Origin: Lodderomyces elongisporus
Lineage: Eukaryota; Ascomycota; Pichiomycetes; Serinales; Debaryomycetaceae
DNA length: 64,000 nt
Assembly: GCF_030384665.1 (NCBI RefSeq)
Contig: NC_083679.1
Location: 310,001 to 374,000, forward strand
Direction: 5' to 3'
The notes under the pieces were generated by a model. That model was given only the letters and a program-made list of their open reading frames with translations, was not told where the DNA came from and ran no database searches. The position numbers and the translations under genes are program-made. Each line of letters starts with the position of its first letter. The first letter of the stretch is position 1. This document shows positions 52,401 to 61,023 of this stretch, piece by piece.

Positions 52401-53987
52401 GATTTTCCCTGTTGGTGTAAATATTCTTTCTCTTCCTATTTCTCCCAGCGGTGCTCCTTCAACATTTCCTAGAGCTTGAAATACCTCCATAGCAGAGCGA
52501 AATTGCTTTTCTATAAATCCCATCGCAGTGTCTACATTTTTATTACCAATATCAATATAAACTTCATTGGCTTGGTTGGTCTCTTTTGCTGCTTCAATCT
52601 TTATCTCTTCATAAAGACGATTCATGATTAGTTTCAACTTTGGCAACATCATCAACGATCCCGTCACGATCGTATCAATTTCCGTCACAGCATACCTCGA
52701 GCGGTTGATGCGTTCATTATCAAAAACGCTTTTCTTATTGTCTTGATAAAAACCTTTGAGTTTGGCATAAAAACTCTTCATGTTTGCTTCATGACGTATG
52801 CAAGGTTTGTAAAAATAAGGTATTATTGTTCCAATGGCATTAAACACCTCAACGTAGTTGATCTTACGCGCTTTGAGCAAAGCATCATTAAATATACAGT
52901 TGATCCTAGCCATTTCGTCTATAGTTGGAGGAAAAATACGATTAATCTCTGCTATTCTATTTGTGGCTTTTGAGTTTAGTTCTGTAGCACTTATTCTTAA
53001 AGGGATAATAAAGTTTTGTAGTAGCTCAACGAGACCCATTGTAAATTTTGTTTGCACATTTACAAACTCGTCAACTATGTTTTGAACTTTAGAATTTGCG
53101 TACAACAAAGCTTTTTCTTTAGGGTGCATGTTTTTGTTGCCATTTCCATTTCCATTTCCACTTGCATTTCCACTTGCACTTAATGTAGCGGGAGTATATG
53201 TGATTTCCATAACCTCGGGAGAATACTCTAGTAAGGGATCAAAAAGTTGATCAAGTTGTTCTCCAAGCAATGTTACTATTTTGTTATTCTCTGTTGAGAT
53301 CATTTCGTTAGCATTATTGCTATCATAAACGACATCCATTATGAATGTCAGTATGTGATGGTTTTGAAGTAGACCAAAGTCTAATAATGTTTTTCCAACC
53401 TCACTGGGCTTTGCATTCTGGATCAATTTCATGTTGTTGGCAAGGTTACCTGCGTCTGTTTCATCCCACATGGGTAAAGTGCCCATCAATTCATGGTGAT
53501 TCAAGAGCTTACTTGAGTTTTTCAAATTCAGTATTGCCAATGCTCTTCGAACGTGTGATTTCTTGTACTTTGGTAATAAATTTTCACAACTAGGCCAAAA
53601 TCTAGATGAGGAATCGAGCTTCAAGTCCAAATAAGTTGATAATCCAAATTTGGTCAATGACTGGGCTGATATCTGGCCCGATGTACAATTACGATAAACA
53701 ATAGTGACCACCGTCCCAAAAAGCTTTTCGTCAAACCCTGTAAATATTGCTGCTTCCTCAAATATCCTATTCCATTCGCGTAACAGCCCTGGACTGAGTT
53801 GCTGATGCGACACCGTCTTTTGGACATCAAACTCTCCACGCAAGTGCAGTATATTACCAATTAAATCATTTGATTCGTTATTATCATTGTTGTTGTTACT
53901 AGTACGATGACTACTTCGGAGTCGCGGCTGCATGTGAAGGCAAGCATTATCGTGCTCACCCGATGCTAGCCTCTTATATAGACTCAT
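49455..53987 (-). CDS. BUD3: Bud3, Cdc42 GEF and bud-site/septin-ring protein
   Basis: 1510 residues (S. cerevisiae Bud3 1636). The conserved N-terminal 200 residues (REWNRIFEEAAIFTGFDEKLFGTVV, YRNCTSGQISAQSLTKFGLSTYLDL) match Bud3. A Dbl-homology RhoGEF domain is predicted at about 300-490, and a PH-like region with WLTRKVIGICELIPISP and VVFSDHLLFIQV follows at about 540-640. The C-terminal half is low-complexity: Lys/Ser-rich, a strongly acidic run of Glu near residue 1205, and Ser-rich tails with several SxR/K segments likely phosphorylated. In S. cerevisiae it marks the axial landmark at the mother-bud neck and activates Cdc42 in early G1. The neighbours LEU2 and GBP2 are also conserved. 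The glycine-asparagine repeat near 275 is encoded by a TTCCATTTCCA-type hexamer. Confidence 0.93.
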   Translation of the reverse strand: MSLYKRLASGEHDNACLHMQPRLRSSHRTSNNNNDNNESNDLIGNILHLRGEFDVQKTVSHQQLSPGLLREWNRIFEEAAIFTGFDEKLFGTVVTIVYRNCTSGQISAQSLTKFGLSTYLDLKLDSSSRFWPSCENLLPKYKKSHVRRALAILNLKNSSKLLNHHELMGTLPMWDETDAGNLANNMKLIQNAKPSEVGKTLLDFGLLQNHHILTFIMDVVYDSNNANEMISTENNKIVTLLGEQLDQLFDPLLEYSPEVMEITYTPATLSASGNASGNGNGNGNKNMHPKEKALLYANSKVQNIVDEFVNVQTKFTMGLVELLQNFIIPLRISATELNSKATNRIAEINRIFPPTIDEMARINCIFNDALLKARKINYVEVFNAIGTIIPYFYKPCIRHEANMKSFYAKLKGFYQDNKKSVFDNERINRSRYAVTEIDTIVTGSLMMLPKLKLIMNRLYEEIKIEAAKETNQANEVYIDIGNKNVDTAMGFIEKQFRSAMEVFQALGNVEGAPLGEIGRERIFTPTGKILTELANNWPAELQYGWLTRKVIGICELIPISPNMNDSETLHYREVLVVFSDHLLFIQVQKPEDVVSENKEWTRQNSISVADALLHSLVNEKPLPNLDSFPTMTVSCWCSIDDAIVSQYYSLGTNGAQQDCVQFLNHTKNGFKTLNMGQPEYSRHYHTVDRSGNDIVDLVTRAKILEKTTAFHLFKSPCHNGYEKIYYTAHDSVSYGAETLRSPFVVFLNVDTDVLAYCQSHSHIQLALQFKLTENDKVEVFGYGKYGKVHIDEIVSVSNLSSFVMDVLVSTVGRIFCTYSAITRCLIKGNSNDLRRISEGWVGKLETANAVNPIATIERPISPPEAERNSTNVPTAAVNTATKGVPTVTNTSTTVDADENTGRSLAKQGNKSLSKKKSLVNRLFKKNHSPKNSQRIKTTLSTNTMSSKATSASRNLPNTFIPQGNKTEYKHVFQPVPILEERADSISSVIINKGNNDVYRNEQEAYHKNKHMRETSGGVELELNFYPSDDHKVHQPMPSIEVHLNFQFPMDKHITHTTPIRTTVTKPAVAKSADVKHATSSSGAKLDTETIPSNCTIKRISTFDDLAIVPKRSTKRPLLCMSMLQDYDYGAHGNTGLSIDTNCENMESEPNWVIAMSRENSLRLNNEVRKLSQQLINPIEDIIEFDETTMNQATGNDDDNGEIEIEKEEIEEEEEEEEEKDGEGRDVDERDVDDINAYIADVNLLKKVRKVNVDTNRHSQATYTTAAESSIFDYCGRDAGAATHKGTQLPHKTSTVSLISLDHHSSTMSGEEIPSTSSMEIITNIDHLPNLHPPRFMDSKYAKSRIKRDISSVSVTPSAFASDLGKLMDIEFSNGFIKQGTIVRKVTGPKLIPYSIPTKNKNCEHTLVKPKFSSEPNWQNVSVESRTSSASNVSEKFFSPSLEENSQLPRTLVEEELNQEKQEVMKGQAASFEKTKPISDSMRDESIAQLSQLLEQSVNFEDFQVESLLST

Positions 53988-54841
53988 CCGTTGTTGTAGG
54001 GTTGATTAAGAAGTTTGTCGTGGTTGTAGTGGTAGTATAGGAGATTCACACAAAAGAAATAGACAATCGATCTTTAAAGTCTGGTCTTTAAAAAGTAAAC
54101 TGTATCAGATGAAACAAGCAAAAAAAAAAAAAAAGAAACGAAAATCAAAAACAAAAACAAAATAGAATCAGTTTTTTTTTCCTTTTTCAATCTGCAATGT
54201 GAAGATGTGTAGCATAGACTTCTTTCTTTGCACTTGAGGTATTTTGAGGGTCCTTCTGGATTTCGTCTCTTCGTTGTTGTGAATAGTATCCGCTGCAAAA
54301 CCACTTAAAGATCCGCGAATTTCTCGAGCCCTTCTAAGTACTTATTTCGGTAAAAGTAAAAATATACAATATTTTAAGGCAGAAAAGCAAGTATCTTTGT
54401 CACGTGACTAGAACATAGATACAGATCTACTGATGGAAAAAAAAAAGTAGGCAAGATTTTTTTTTAGAATCTATGATCAGGAGTATTTCTACTTTTCGAC
54501 CCTTGTAAATAAAACTATTTGATCTTAAAATAAAAGGATACATCTAGAACAATTACGGGATGAACAAAATAGTTTTTGTAAAGAACATTTGCTTACTGCA
54601 GTGTTGGTTTTTTTTTTTCTTTCATTTTCTAAAGAATTTAGCATATTCATTTGTGTTTTTTTTGTCCTTTTTTTTTTTTGCTCCATTTTCGACAATAATT
54701 ATTGAACCTTTCAAATATTATCGGTTTCCTTTTCTTTTAAGTGTTCTAATAATATTCGACAAGAAAGAAACTACTCTTGGTTTGTATACAGAAAGAGGGT
54801 GTTAACTATTTATTCTAAAATCTACCGTTAAAAATCTATTA
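53988..54841. promoter_or_regulatory. BUD3 upstream region
   Basis: 854 bp between the DUF2015 gene and BUD3. It contains a 10-bp palindromic GTCACGTGAC at 54399-54408, the CDEI/Cbf1-type E-box, 412 bp upstream of BUD3, and several A- and T-runs. No gene is seen. Confidence 0.4.
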
Positions 54842-55375
54842 TTAAAATCTAACTAATTTGGGATCTCGTGGAAGCCCATCTTCATCAATGCCATTTTCAT
54901 TAAACCTTCCTTTGGTATATTCCAACCTGGCTTCGTCAAAGCTCAACCCACGGTCATCCATAATTTTTCTAATCTCTGTTTTTGCCACTGCATCCAAACC
55001 AGCTCTCGTATCACCCAAATTGACATTATTTGCCTCCAAGTCAAAGTTCAGACTGCTCAATCCATCATTGATGTCGTCCTCAAACGATTCAATATTCTCA
55101 TAATAGCCTTGCTCTCTCATTCTTCGACGCGTACGGTAGCGATCAAGAAAGTCGCCAATCTTGTAGCGAAAATGGAATACTAAAAGTCCCAAGACGACTA
55201 GGAAAATTAGAAAGACATGGTGCGCTTTGATAAAAGAAAACGAAAACGACAGAGACACAGATTGAGATTGTGGCTGGGACTCGGATGGAGAAGTGGACCT
55301 GGGCCAATTAGATTGTTGTTTTTCGAAATCGACTTTTAATGACCTTTTACTTTCTCTCTTGGTAATATATTTCAT
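54842..55375 (-). CDS. DUF2015 family single-pass membrane protein (YCL012C-like)
   Basis: 177 residues. A basic, Ser-rich cytosolic-type N-terminus (1-65) is followed by one TM at about 70-90 (VFLIFLVVLGLLVFHF) and a conserved C-terminal domain: FEDDINDGLSSLNFDL, TRAGLDAVAKTEIRKIM, LSFDEARLEYTKGRF, NGIDEDGLPRDPKLVRF. That block is the fungal DUF2015 signature, and its S. cerevisiae member YCL012C occupies the same place between BUD3 and GBP2. Function unknown. The first in-frame ATG (55373-55375) is used. The frame stays open upstream without an ATG, and since I recall the S. cerevisiae gene being spliced at its 5' end, an upstream exon is possible. Confidence 0.85.
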   Translation of the reverse strand: MKYITKRESKRSLKVDFEKQQSNWPRSTSPSESQPQSQSVSLSFSFSFIKAHHVFLIFLVVLGLLVFHFRYKIGDFLDRYRTRRRMREQGYYENIESFEDDINDGLSSLNFDLEANNVNLGDTRAGLDAVAKTEIRKIMDDRGLSFDEARLEYTKGRFNENGIDEDGLPRDPKLVRF

Positions 55376-55841
55376 TTCTATTATAAAGAGAGTATCAAGG
55401 TGAACAAAGTTTAGATTTAATTTATGTCTCACCCTGTGGTTTTAACAATTTTTATTGTGGTGTAAGGTAGTGTGAAGTGTAGTATAGGGTAGCGAGTGTG
55501 AGTAGGACAGGAAGACAGAATAGAAGTGGGATACAATGGTCTGCTGCTTGAAAAGCGGAGAATTATTATTGAGATCCTTGGTCGTGTACTCAAAGTCATT
55601 TTGGATTTTTTTTTTTTTTGCCTACAATGGTTTCACCATAATCAGTCACATTGCAAAACTGAATTGGAAACCAAATCAATTCTGAATCAAGTTATCAATC
55701 TAATGCTAGTTTTATTTCAAATCTACTTCTACTTTTTCATTCCTTTAATTTACTTTACTTTACTTTTATTTTCTTTTTATTTTCTTCCTCTTTTCTATAT
55801 TTTCTTTTTCTTTTGTGAATTGCAGCTATACAAGGCTTTGT
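55376..55841. other. DUF2015 gene upstream / GBP2 3' region
   Basis: 466 bp, T-rich downstream of GBP2, with TTTACTTTACTTTACTTTTATT repeats at 55746-55770. No gene is seen. Confidence 0.5.
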
Positions 55842-57717
55842 TTATTCAACTGGTGTAGAGTCATCATCAACGGGATCGGCAGTATTGTTATCGGGGGCAT
55901 CTTCAACGACAACATCGGTATCCTCAAAACCACCAGAATCAGCATTAGAATTATCATCATCATTTCCACCAGTCGACTCAGTACCAGCAGCAGCAGTAGT
56001 GGTAGAGTTAGCATTGGATGTTGATGATGTTGATGATGATGCATTTGGTCGATGTGCGTAACTTATTTGAAGTCTTCTACCACCATATTCGTAATCATTC
56101 AACTCTTGAATAGCCTTGTCACTCAACTCTGCCAATTCAAACTGCACAACTGCATTACCACTAGCCCTACCATCGGCCTGGTACTGGATCTCAGCCTTAG
56201 TAACTCTTCCCACAGTCTCAAATAAATCAAACAAATCATCGTTTTGGGTACTAAACGGCAAATTTTCAACAAAAATTGTTTCTGATGGCTCCTCGTTTCC
56301 TCCTGTAACTCCTTCAGTAAATTCTGTATTCCTTTCTCCGCTCTGGCGGAATCCACCTGCTCCTCCGAATCTCTCTCCAGTCGACACAGCAGTGGAACGT
56401 CCGTGTCTAGTGTCCAAAACTCTTCCATCCAAGCTATAACCTTGAAACATATTAACGGCTTTATCGGCTTCTTCTGGGGTGGCAAAAACAACTGTTCCAA
56501 ATCCTCGCGATCTTCCCCAGTCGTCTAAACGAACATCTGCACGGATGACTTGACCAGCCTCCCTCATGAGATCCTTCAAAGCTTGCCAATTGACAGAAAA
56601 GGGCAAGTTTCCAACAAACACCTCGGTACCAGGCGTAGCCGGAGGAGGAGGAGGCTTGTATTCGGCTCTACCGCCATATCCACCACGATCATTGCCATAG
56701 CCTCCGCGGCCTCCGCGGCCACCGTATCCACTGTATGCCCCTCCAGCTCCAGCTTCTCTTCCTCTCCCATTGTAGGAGTCATTATATCCACCCCTTCCAC
56801 CTCTTTCACCTCTTCCGCTTCTCCCGCCTTTATCACCATCACGCTCAAACAGCTTCTTCTCAGGTGGTGGGTAGTCTTGTCTGACAAAAATTTCTCTTCC
56901 CTGGAATTCTGAGTGGTCATACTTGTTAATGGCATTTGTAACACCATCTTTATTTTTAAACTCAACTGTGGCCATACCTCTGGACCTTCCATTTTTGGTG
57001 ACAATATCGGCTCTGACGATTTCAAACTCTCCTTTGAAGATCGATTCAATATCTCTGGGAGTTGCATCAAAGGGAACATTTCCTATGAATACTGAGTTGT
57101 CATAATTCCTATCTGATTTTGAACGGAAAGAGTGTTCGCCGCTTCCTGATGACATTCCAGCCCCGGCCCCGGCCCCAGCCCCAGCTGAGTTGAAATTTCT
57201 GGAATAGTCTCTGCCCCGATCATAACCTCCTCTGCCACGGTCATATCTACTACCACCCCGGCTACTACCACCACCTCTATAACCGCCTCGGTATGAAGAA
57301 CCAGAGCTGTTATAGTCTCTTCTCCCATATGATTCTCTCCCACTACCACCAGTAGCAGATGCATGTTGTCCTGCATCGTCACCTCCAGCTCTATCTCTCA
57401 CGGGTGAACGCGAACGGTCCTAGCATATTTTGTTAGCAAAGCAATTCACACGATACAGCCCATCGCAGGAAAATGGTAATGAGCAACAAAGCGGCGAGTA
57501 AAATGGGAAATAAAAATTAAAAGATTGCAATATATGAAAGGAGCTTTTTGATCATCAAGATCAAACACTATTGAAAAAGTGATGCAAAGCTGACAACAGT
57601 AACAATGACAATGACAACGACAACGACAACGACAAGAACAACAAGAATCGTAATGAATGTGAAAATCGCAATAATCGCAATAATCGTTGAAAGCAAAAGT
57701 ACACTTTCACTCACCAT
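55842..57717 (-). CDS. GBP2: Gbp2/Hrb1-type SR-like mRNA-binding protein (spliced)
   Basis: Exon 1 is the ATG alone (57717-57715) and exon 2 runs 57419-55842, giving 526 residues starting MDRSRSPVRDRAGG. Order: an SR/RGG-rich N-terminus (1-105); RRM1 (about 109-185, SVFIGNVPF ... GMATVEFKN); a second RGG/YGG-rich linker; RRM2 (about 268-345, EVFVGNLPF ... GFGTVVFAT); RRM3 (about 379-455, TIFVENLPF ... NAVVQFELA); and an Asn/Ser/Asp-rich tail. Gbp2 and its paralogue Hrb1 bind nascent mRNA with TREX and escort spliced transcripts through Mex67 quality control. One gene here corresponds to the duplicated S. cerevisiae pair. Exon 2 alone lacks a usable Met before RRM1 except deep in the RGG region. 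Confidence 0.93.
57420..57714 (-). other. GBP2 intron, 295 bp, immediately after the ATG
   Basis: On the minus strand: AAAATG|GTGAGT (donor at 57714-57709), branch TGCTAAC at 57438-57432, acceptor TAG at 57422-57420. An in-frame TAG spans the acceptor, so the upstream frame cannot be read through. Splicing gives ATG-GAC-CGT-TCG, an SR-type start. Confidence 0.88.
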
Positions 57718-58643
57718 TTTACTAGGCAAAAAACACAGGATGTTATAGTTCCACTATTGGTCATCATCGAGCATCAAGCAGCACTTATAGCAACCGAATC
57801 TCTCAAAGCAACAGCGTAGAATATAAAAAGGTATGGCGCTCTTTTATTCCGAATTCTCACTTTACTGAATCCTTTGGTTCTCCAATTTTCTTTTGTTATC
57901 GTTTTTTTTTTCTTATCCTTCTTTCATTGATCTCTTGTCTTGATCGGTACCCTCTGTCTCTCATTTACCTTTATTCTCCGCGCCTTGTTCTAATTTCAAC
58001 ATACTCTTGAATAATCATCTATATCCATAGACTCCATTTTGCCAAAACAAAAACAACAGAATGTTTTATCAGCTGTGTATTATTTTTTTTTCAATTATGT
58101 GGCAAAAAAGCTGAATAAAGCGGACTTTGTTTAGTTAATGTATATTATTAGTATTGTTGACCTGCGCTGGTATGTATTTTCAGTTGATGGCTTCCTCAGC
58201 GAGTATGAAAAGGAGAGAGAGCGAGAGAGCGAGAGATCGAGTGTGTGTGTGTGTGTGTGTGTGCTTTGGTTGTGCATAATGCGTTGAGAAATACAATCGT
58301 GGCAAGTTTGCACGACCCAGCTCCGCACCGAAAAAGTTCCACCACCATCAACATCAGTACGACTTCAGACCAGTAAGAAGAACTAAATTACACACAAAAA
58401 TACATCATCTGAAATACCATATTGCAATTTCAATGACAATTTATATTTGAAATGTATACACTCACATTCACATACATGCATATGTATTATATAATATATC
58501 TCTATTTATAAATAAATAAATCAATAAGTAAATAACATTGTATATATAGTCACCTAAATAGGTCTACGTATTAGTGGTAACACTGGAGTGGGAGGGGCAG
58601 GATGAGGAGTAGCAACCGTCACAGACAAAGGCCAAGAAAAGCC
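57718..58643. other. GBP2 upstream / SGF29 3' region
   Basis: 926 bp. A GT run at about 58241-58262 is preceded by GAGAGAGCGAGAG. T-rich stretches lie at 57901-57912 and 58080-58090. The ACAATGACAACGACAAC hexamers at 57605-57640 lie inside the GBP2 intron. No gene is seen. Confidence 0.5.
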
Positions 58644-59624
58644 CTACTTCTGTGGCAACGGTAGTACCAATCTTCTCGTCACCTCAGTCTCCTTATTAAC
58701 CTCTTCTTCACCGTCAAACTTCAACCGCACATTACCATCTTTTCTATGACCTACAACAATAGCTGCATAGTATGTAGTGGTATCGGGATACCTTGCTAGC
58801 ACTTTGGTTCCATATGCGTAGTGGGGCAACTCTCTCGCTGTCTCATCATCTGGAGGAATTAATAAAACTTCTTTGTAATTGGCTCGGAACGTTTGACCAG
58901 GATTATTATTCTCATCTGGCTCAGGATCTCGTATTTCAAACTTGACTCCGTCGCCAATAATCTTCACCACTTCACACTGAATCCATTCATTAACACGATT
59001 GCGCAACTTGAACGCAACTTCGGACCCGACATATATCGGTTCATGAGGATTGTATTTCGACTGCCAAAATGAACGGCCAACTTTACGCAATTTCTTGCCC
59101 TTCTTACCAATTCCCGCAGACCCACCATTACTAGCTGTAGAGTGACCGCTACCCTTGTTGCTGCCCGCAGCACTTTTACCAGCCAGGCCAGCCTTGCCAG
59201 CTTTACCAACAACAGCAGTCGCAGCCGCAGCAGCAGCAGCAGCAGCTCTATTTCTGGACGGTACAGGAGTATCGCCTGGAGATTTGGATTTAGACTCTGG
59301 TGCTTTTTTTGATTTTTGTTGTCTTTTTGTTTCCTGTCGCTGTAAAGATTCAATCAAACTTTGTAAATTCTCACATGACGTATCAATAAGTCTCTTTGCA
59401 GTGGCTATATTTGCCTTGTGCTCAATAATTTCTTCTTCTAGCTTGTTTAGTTCCTGTGTACTAAGCGTCACAAGCGTTTCTTGCACATGATTGTCTTCAT
59501 CATCGTCGAAATTTGCAGCAAGGTGAGCGTATATGGAGTCAAACGTGAGTGATTCACTTGAGTTGCGAATATCTTGGAGTGAAGTTATCACTATATCCCA
59601 GTTTCCTTCCACTTCTGAGCCCAT
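58644..59624 (-). CDS. SGF29: SAGA subunit Sgf29 (tandem Tudor)
   Basis: 326 residues. The N-terminal half is helical (coiled coil at about 50-100, LSTQELNKLEEEIIEHKANIATAKRL), followed by a low-complexity Ala/Gly/Ser/Lys linker (about 110-185, including nine Ala). The C-terminal SGF29 tandem Tudor domain (about 195-326) has VGSEVAFKLR, WIQCEVVKIIGDGVKFEIRDPEPDE, the YKEVLLIP hinge, GTKVLARYPDTTTYYAA and VRLKFDGEEE. The aromatic residues in YPDTTTYY and the preceding acid residues form the H3K4me2/3 pocket in this family. It anchors SAGA/ADA acetyltransferase at promoters. S. cerevisiae SGF29 (YCL010C) is also next to GBP2 (YCL011C). Confidence 0.95.
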   Translation of the reverse strand: MGSEVEGNWDIVITSLQDIRNSSESLTFDSIYAHLAANFDDDEDNHVQETLVTLSTQELNKLEEEIIEHKANIATAKRLIDTSCENLQSLIESLQRQETKRQQKSKKAPESKSKSPGDTPVPSRNRAAAAAAAAATAVVGKAGKAGLAGKSAAGSNKGSGHSTASNGGSAGIGKKGKKLRKVGRSFWQSKYNPHEPIYVGSEVAFKLRNRVNEWIQCEVVKIIGDGVKFEIRDPEPDENNNPGQTFRANYKEVLLIPPDDETARELPHYAYGTKVLARYPDTTTYYAAIVVGHRKDGNVRLKFDGEEEVNKETEVTRRLVLPLPQK

Positions 59625-60032
59625 GATAAATTATGAGTTGAAAATGTATCAGCACATGGAAGTTGACTGTAAAGCGTGATGTTTTAAATTGCGCTGTGAA
59701 TAAATCTACGTATGCTTTTCCACGCTTTTTCCGATTCTCTTTTTCTGTTTTTTGTTTTTTGTTTTCTGTTTTTTGTTTTTTTTTTGTTTATTTTTTTATT
59801 TTTTATTATTTATTTTTTATTTTTTATTTTTTACTTTTTTATTTTTTTTTTTTAATTCTTTGTACAATTTTATCCTCAAATTTTACTATACAATATTTTT
59901 TTTTGGCGTTAATATTTGCGATCCGAAATCTCGGATTCATAAACTTCCAAACTTCAGAACTTTTATTCCGTGAGATCCAAACACCCCATTCATTACGACT
60001 TTTTTACATATAGGTTAATCACATGGCAGATA
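59625..60032. promoter_or_regulatory. Divergent SGF29 / PQ-loop gene spacer
   Basis: 408 bp, including a run of GTTTTCTGTTTTTTGTTTTT and TTATTTTTTA repeats (59740-59850), nucleosome-disfavouring T-rich DNA suited to a bidirectional promoter. No discrete site is recognised. Confidence 0.45.
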
Positions 60033-60851
60033 ATGCATTTTATAGATATTTGTAACTTTCTTGCATCAGTGTTGGCATTAACATCCTCCCTATTACAGTT
60101 TCGTTACAACCGGTCGCGATCTCGATCGCGGGGTTCTGGATCGATACGAAACTTATCTTACGATTATATCATACTACAAGGCATCACTACGACGACGCTC
60201 CTTACCTACACTCTTGTATATTTTCTGCAGCCGGTTTTACAGCTATATCGGACCCGCTATATCTTTTTGGAGAGCACAACAAACACAATTCCATTCAACA
60301 CGCTAACTTTTTTATTTGATGGGCTTGCACTTTTACCACAGGCGATCCTCCTATACCAACTACGAGCGTACAGATCTACAGCTACATTACATCAAGGTCT
60401 AAGTTTGAACTGTATCGGTTTCTTAATTTTGATTACGCTTCCACTCATTTATTTCATCAAATGTTTATTATTCCAGCAGATGAAGATTAATAATTTGGAC
60501 ATTGCAGATTCCATATGGTTCATCTCCAAAACGGTAGCCGCAGTGCAATACATGCCACAAATTGTCATTAATTGGACCAGTGAGAGTGTGGAAGGATTAA
60601 ATTCATGGTGGCTATTTACATGTTGTGGTACTGTATTGCTTCCACTCATCGGTCGAGTTGTCAATACTATACTTGTTCTAGGCAAAGAAGGTGGAGATAA
60701 AGGTGGGTATGAATGGTTTGAGTTGCCCATAAACTTTCCAACATGGCCTGTGATGGTTGGCCAAGGAATGTCCTTGATGATAATTACAATTCAACTGCGA
60801 TTCTATAGAGGTTTGCAAAACACGGATAAAATACATTACAAGAGTGTTTAG
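60033..60851 (+). CDS. PQ-loop membrane protein (YCL002C-like)
   Basis: 272 residues, mostly hydrophobic, with about seven predicted membrane segments. The second PQ-loop is clear at about residues 170-195 (VAAVQYMPQIVINWTSESVEGLNSWWL); the first (near FLASVLALTSSLLQF) is degenerate. PQ-loop proteins include the cystinosin and Ypq lysosomal/vacuolar amino-acid exporters. The substrate here is unknown. S. cerevisiae YCL002C is a candidate orthologue by position between SGF29 and PGS1 on chromosome III. The first in-frame ATG (60033) directly precedes TM1. Upstream codons are open without ATG, so a short upstream exon cannot be excluded. Confidence 0.8.
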   Translation: MHFIDICNFLASVLALTSSLLQFRYNRSRSRSRGSGSIRNLSYDYIILQGITTTTLLTYTLVYFLQPVLQLYRTRYIFLESTTNTIPFNTLTFLFDGLALLPQAILLYQLRAYRSTATLHQGLSLNCIGFLILITLPLIYFIKCLLFQQMKINNLDIADSIWFISKTVAAVQYMPQIVINWTSESVEGLNSWWLFTCCGTVLLPLIGRVVNTILVLGKEGGDKGGYEWFELPINFPTWPVMVGQGMSLMIITIQLRFYRGLQNTDKIHYKSV

Positions 60852-61023
60852 ATCAACGAAAAACACCAAAAAAACATGAATGAGAAAGAAAAAGAGGAAA
60901 AGAGAGAAGAGAAAATAAAATAAAATAAAATAAAATAAGAAAATAAAATAAGAGTAAGAGCCAAAAAAAAAAGTGTAATTCTAAAGTATCTTAACAAATT
61001 GTATGTAATGTTACGTTTATTTC
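60852..61023. repeat. AAAAT pentamer tract in convergent 3' region
   Basis: The 172-bp gap between tail-to-tail genes contains about six AAAAT pentamers at 60915-60950, probably functioning only as AT-rich 3' end sequence. Confidence 0.7.
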
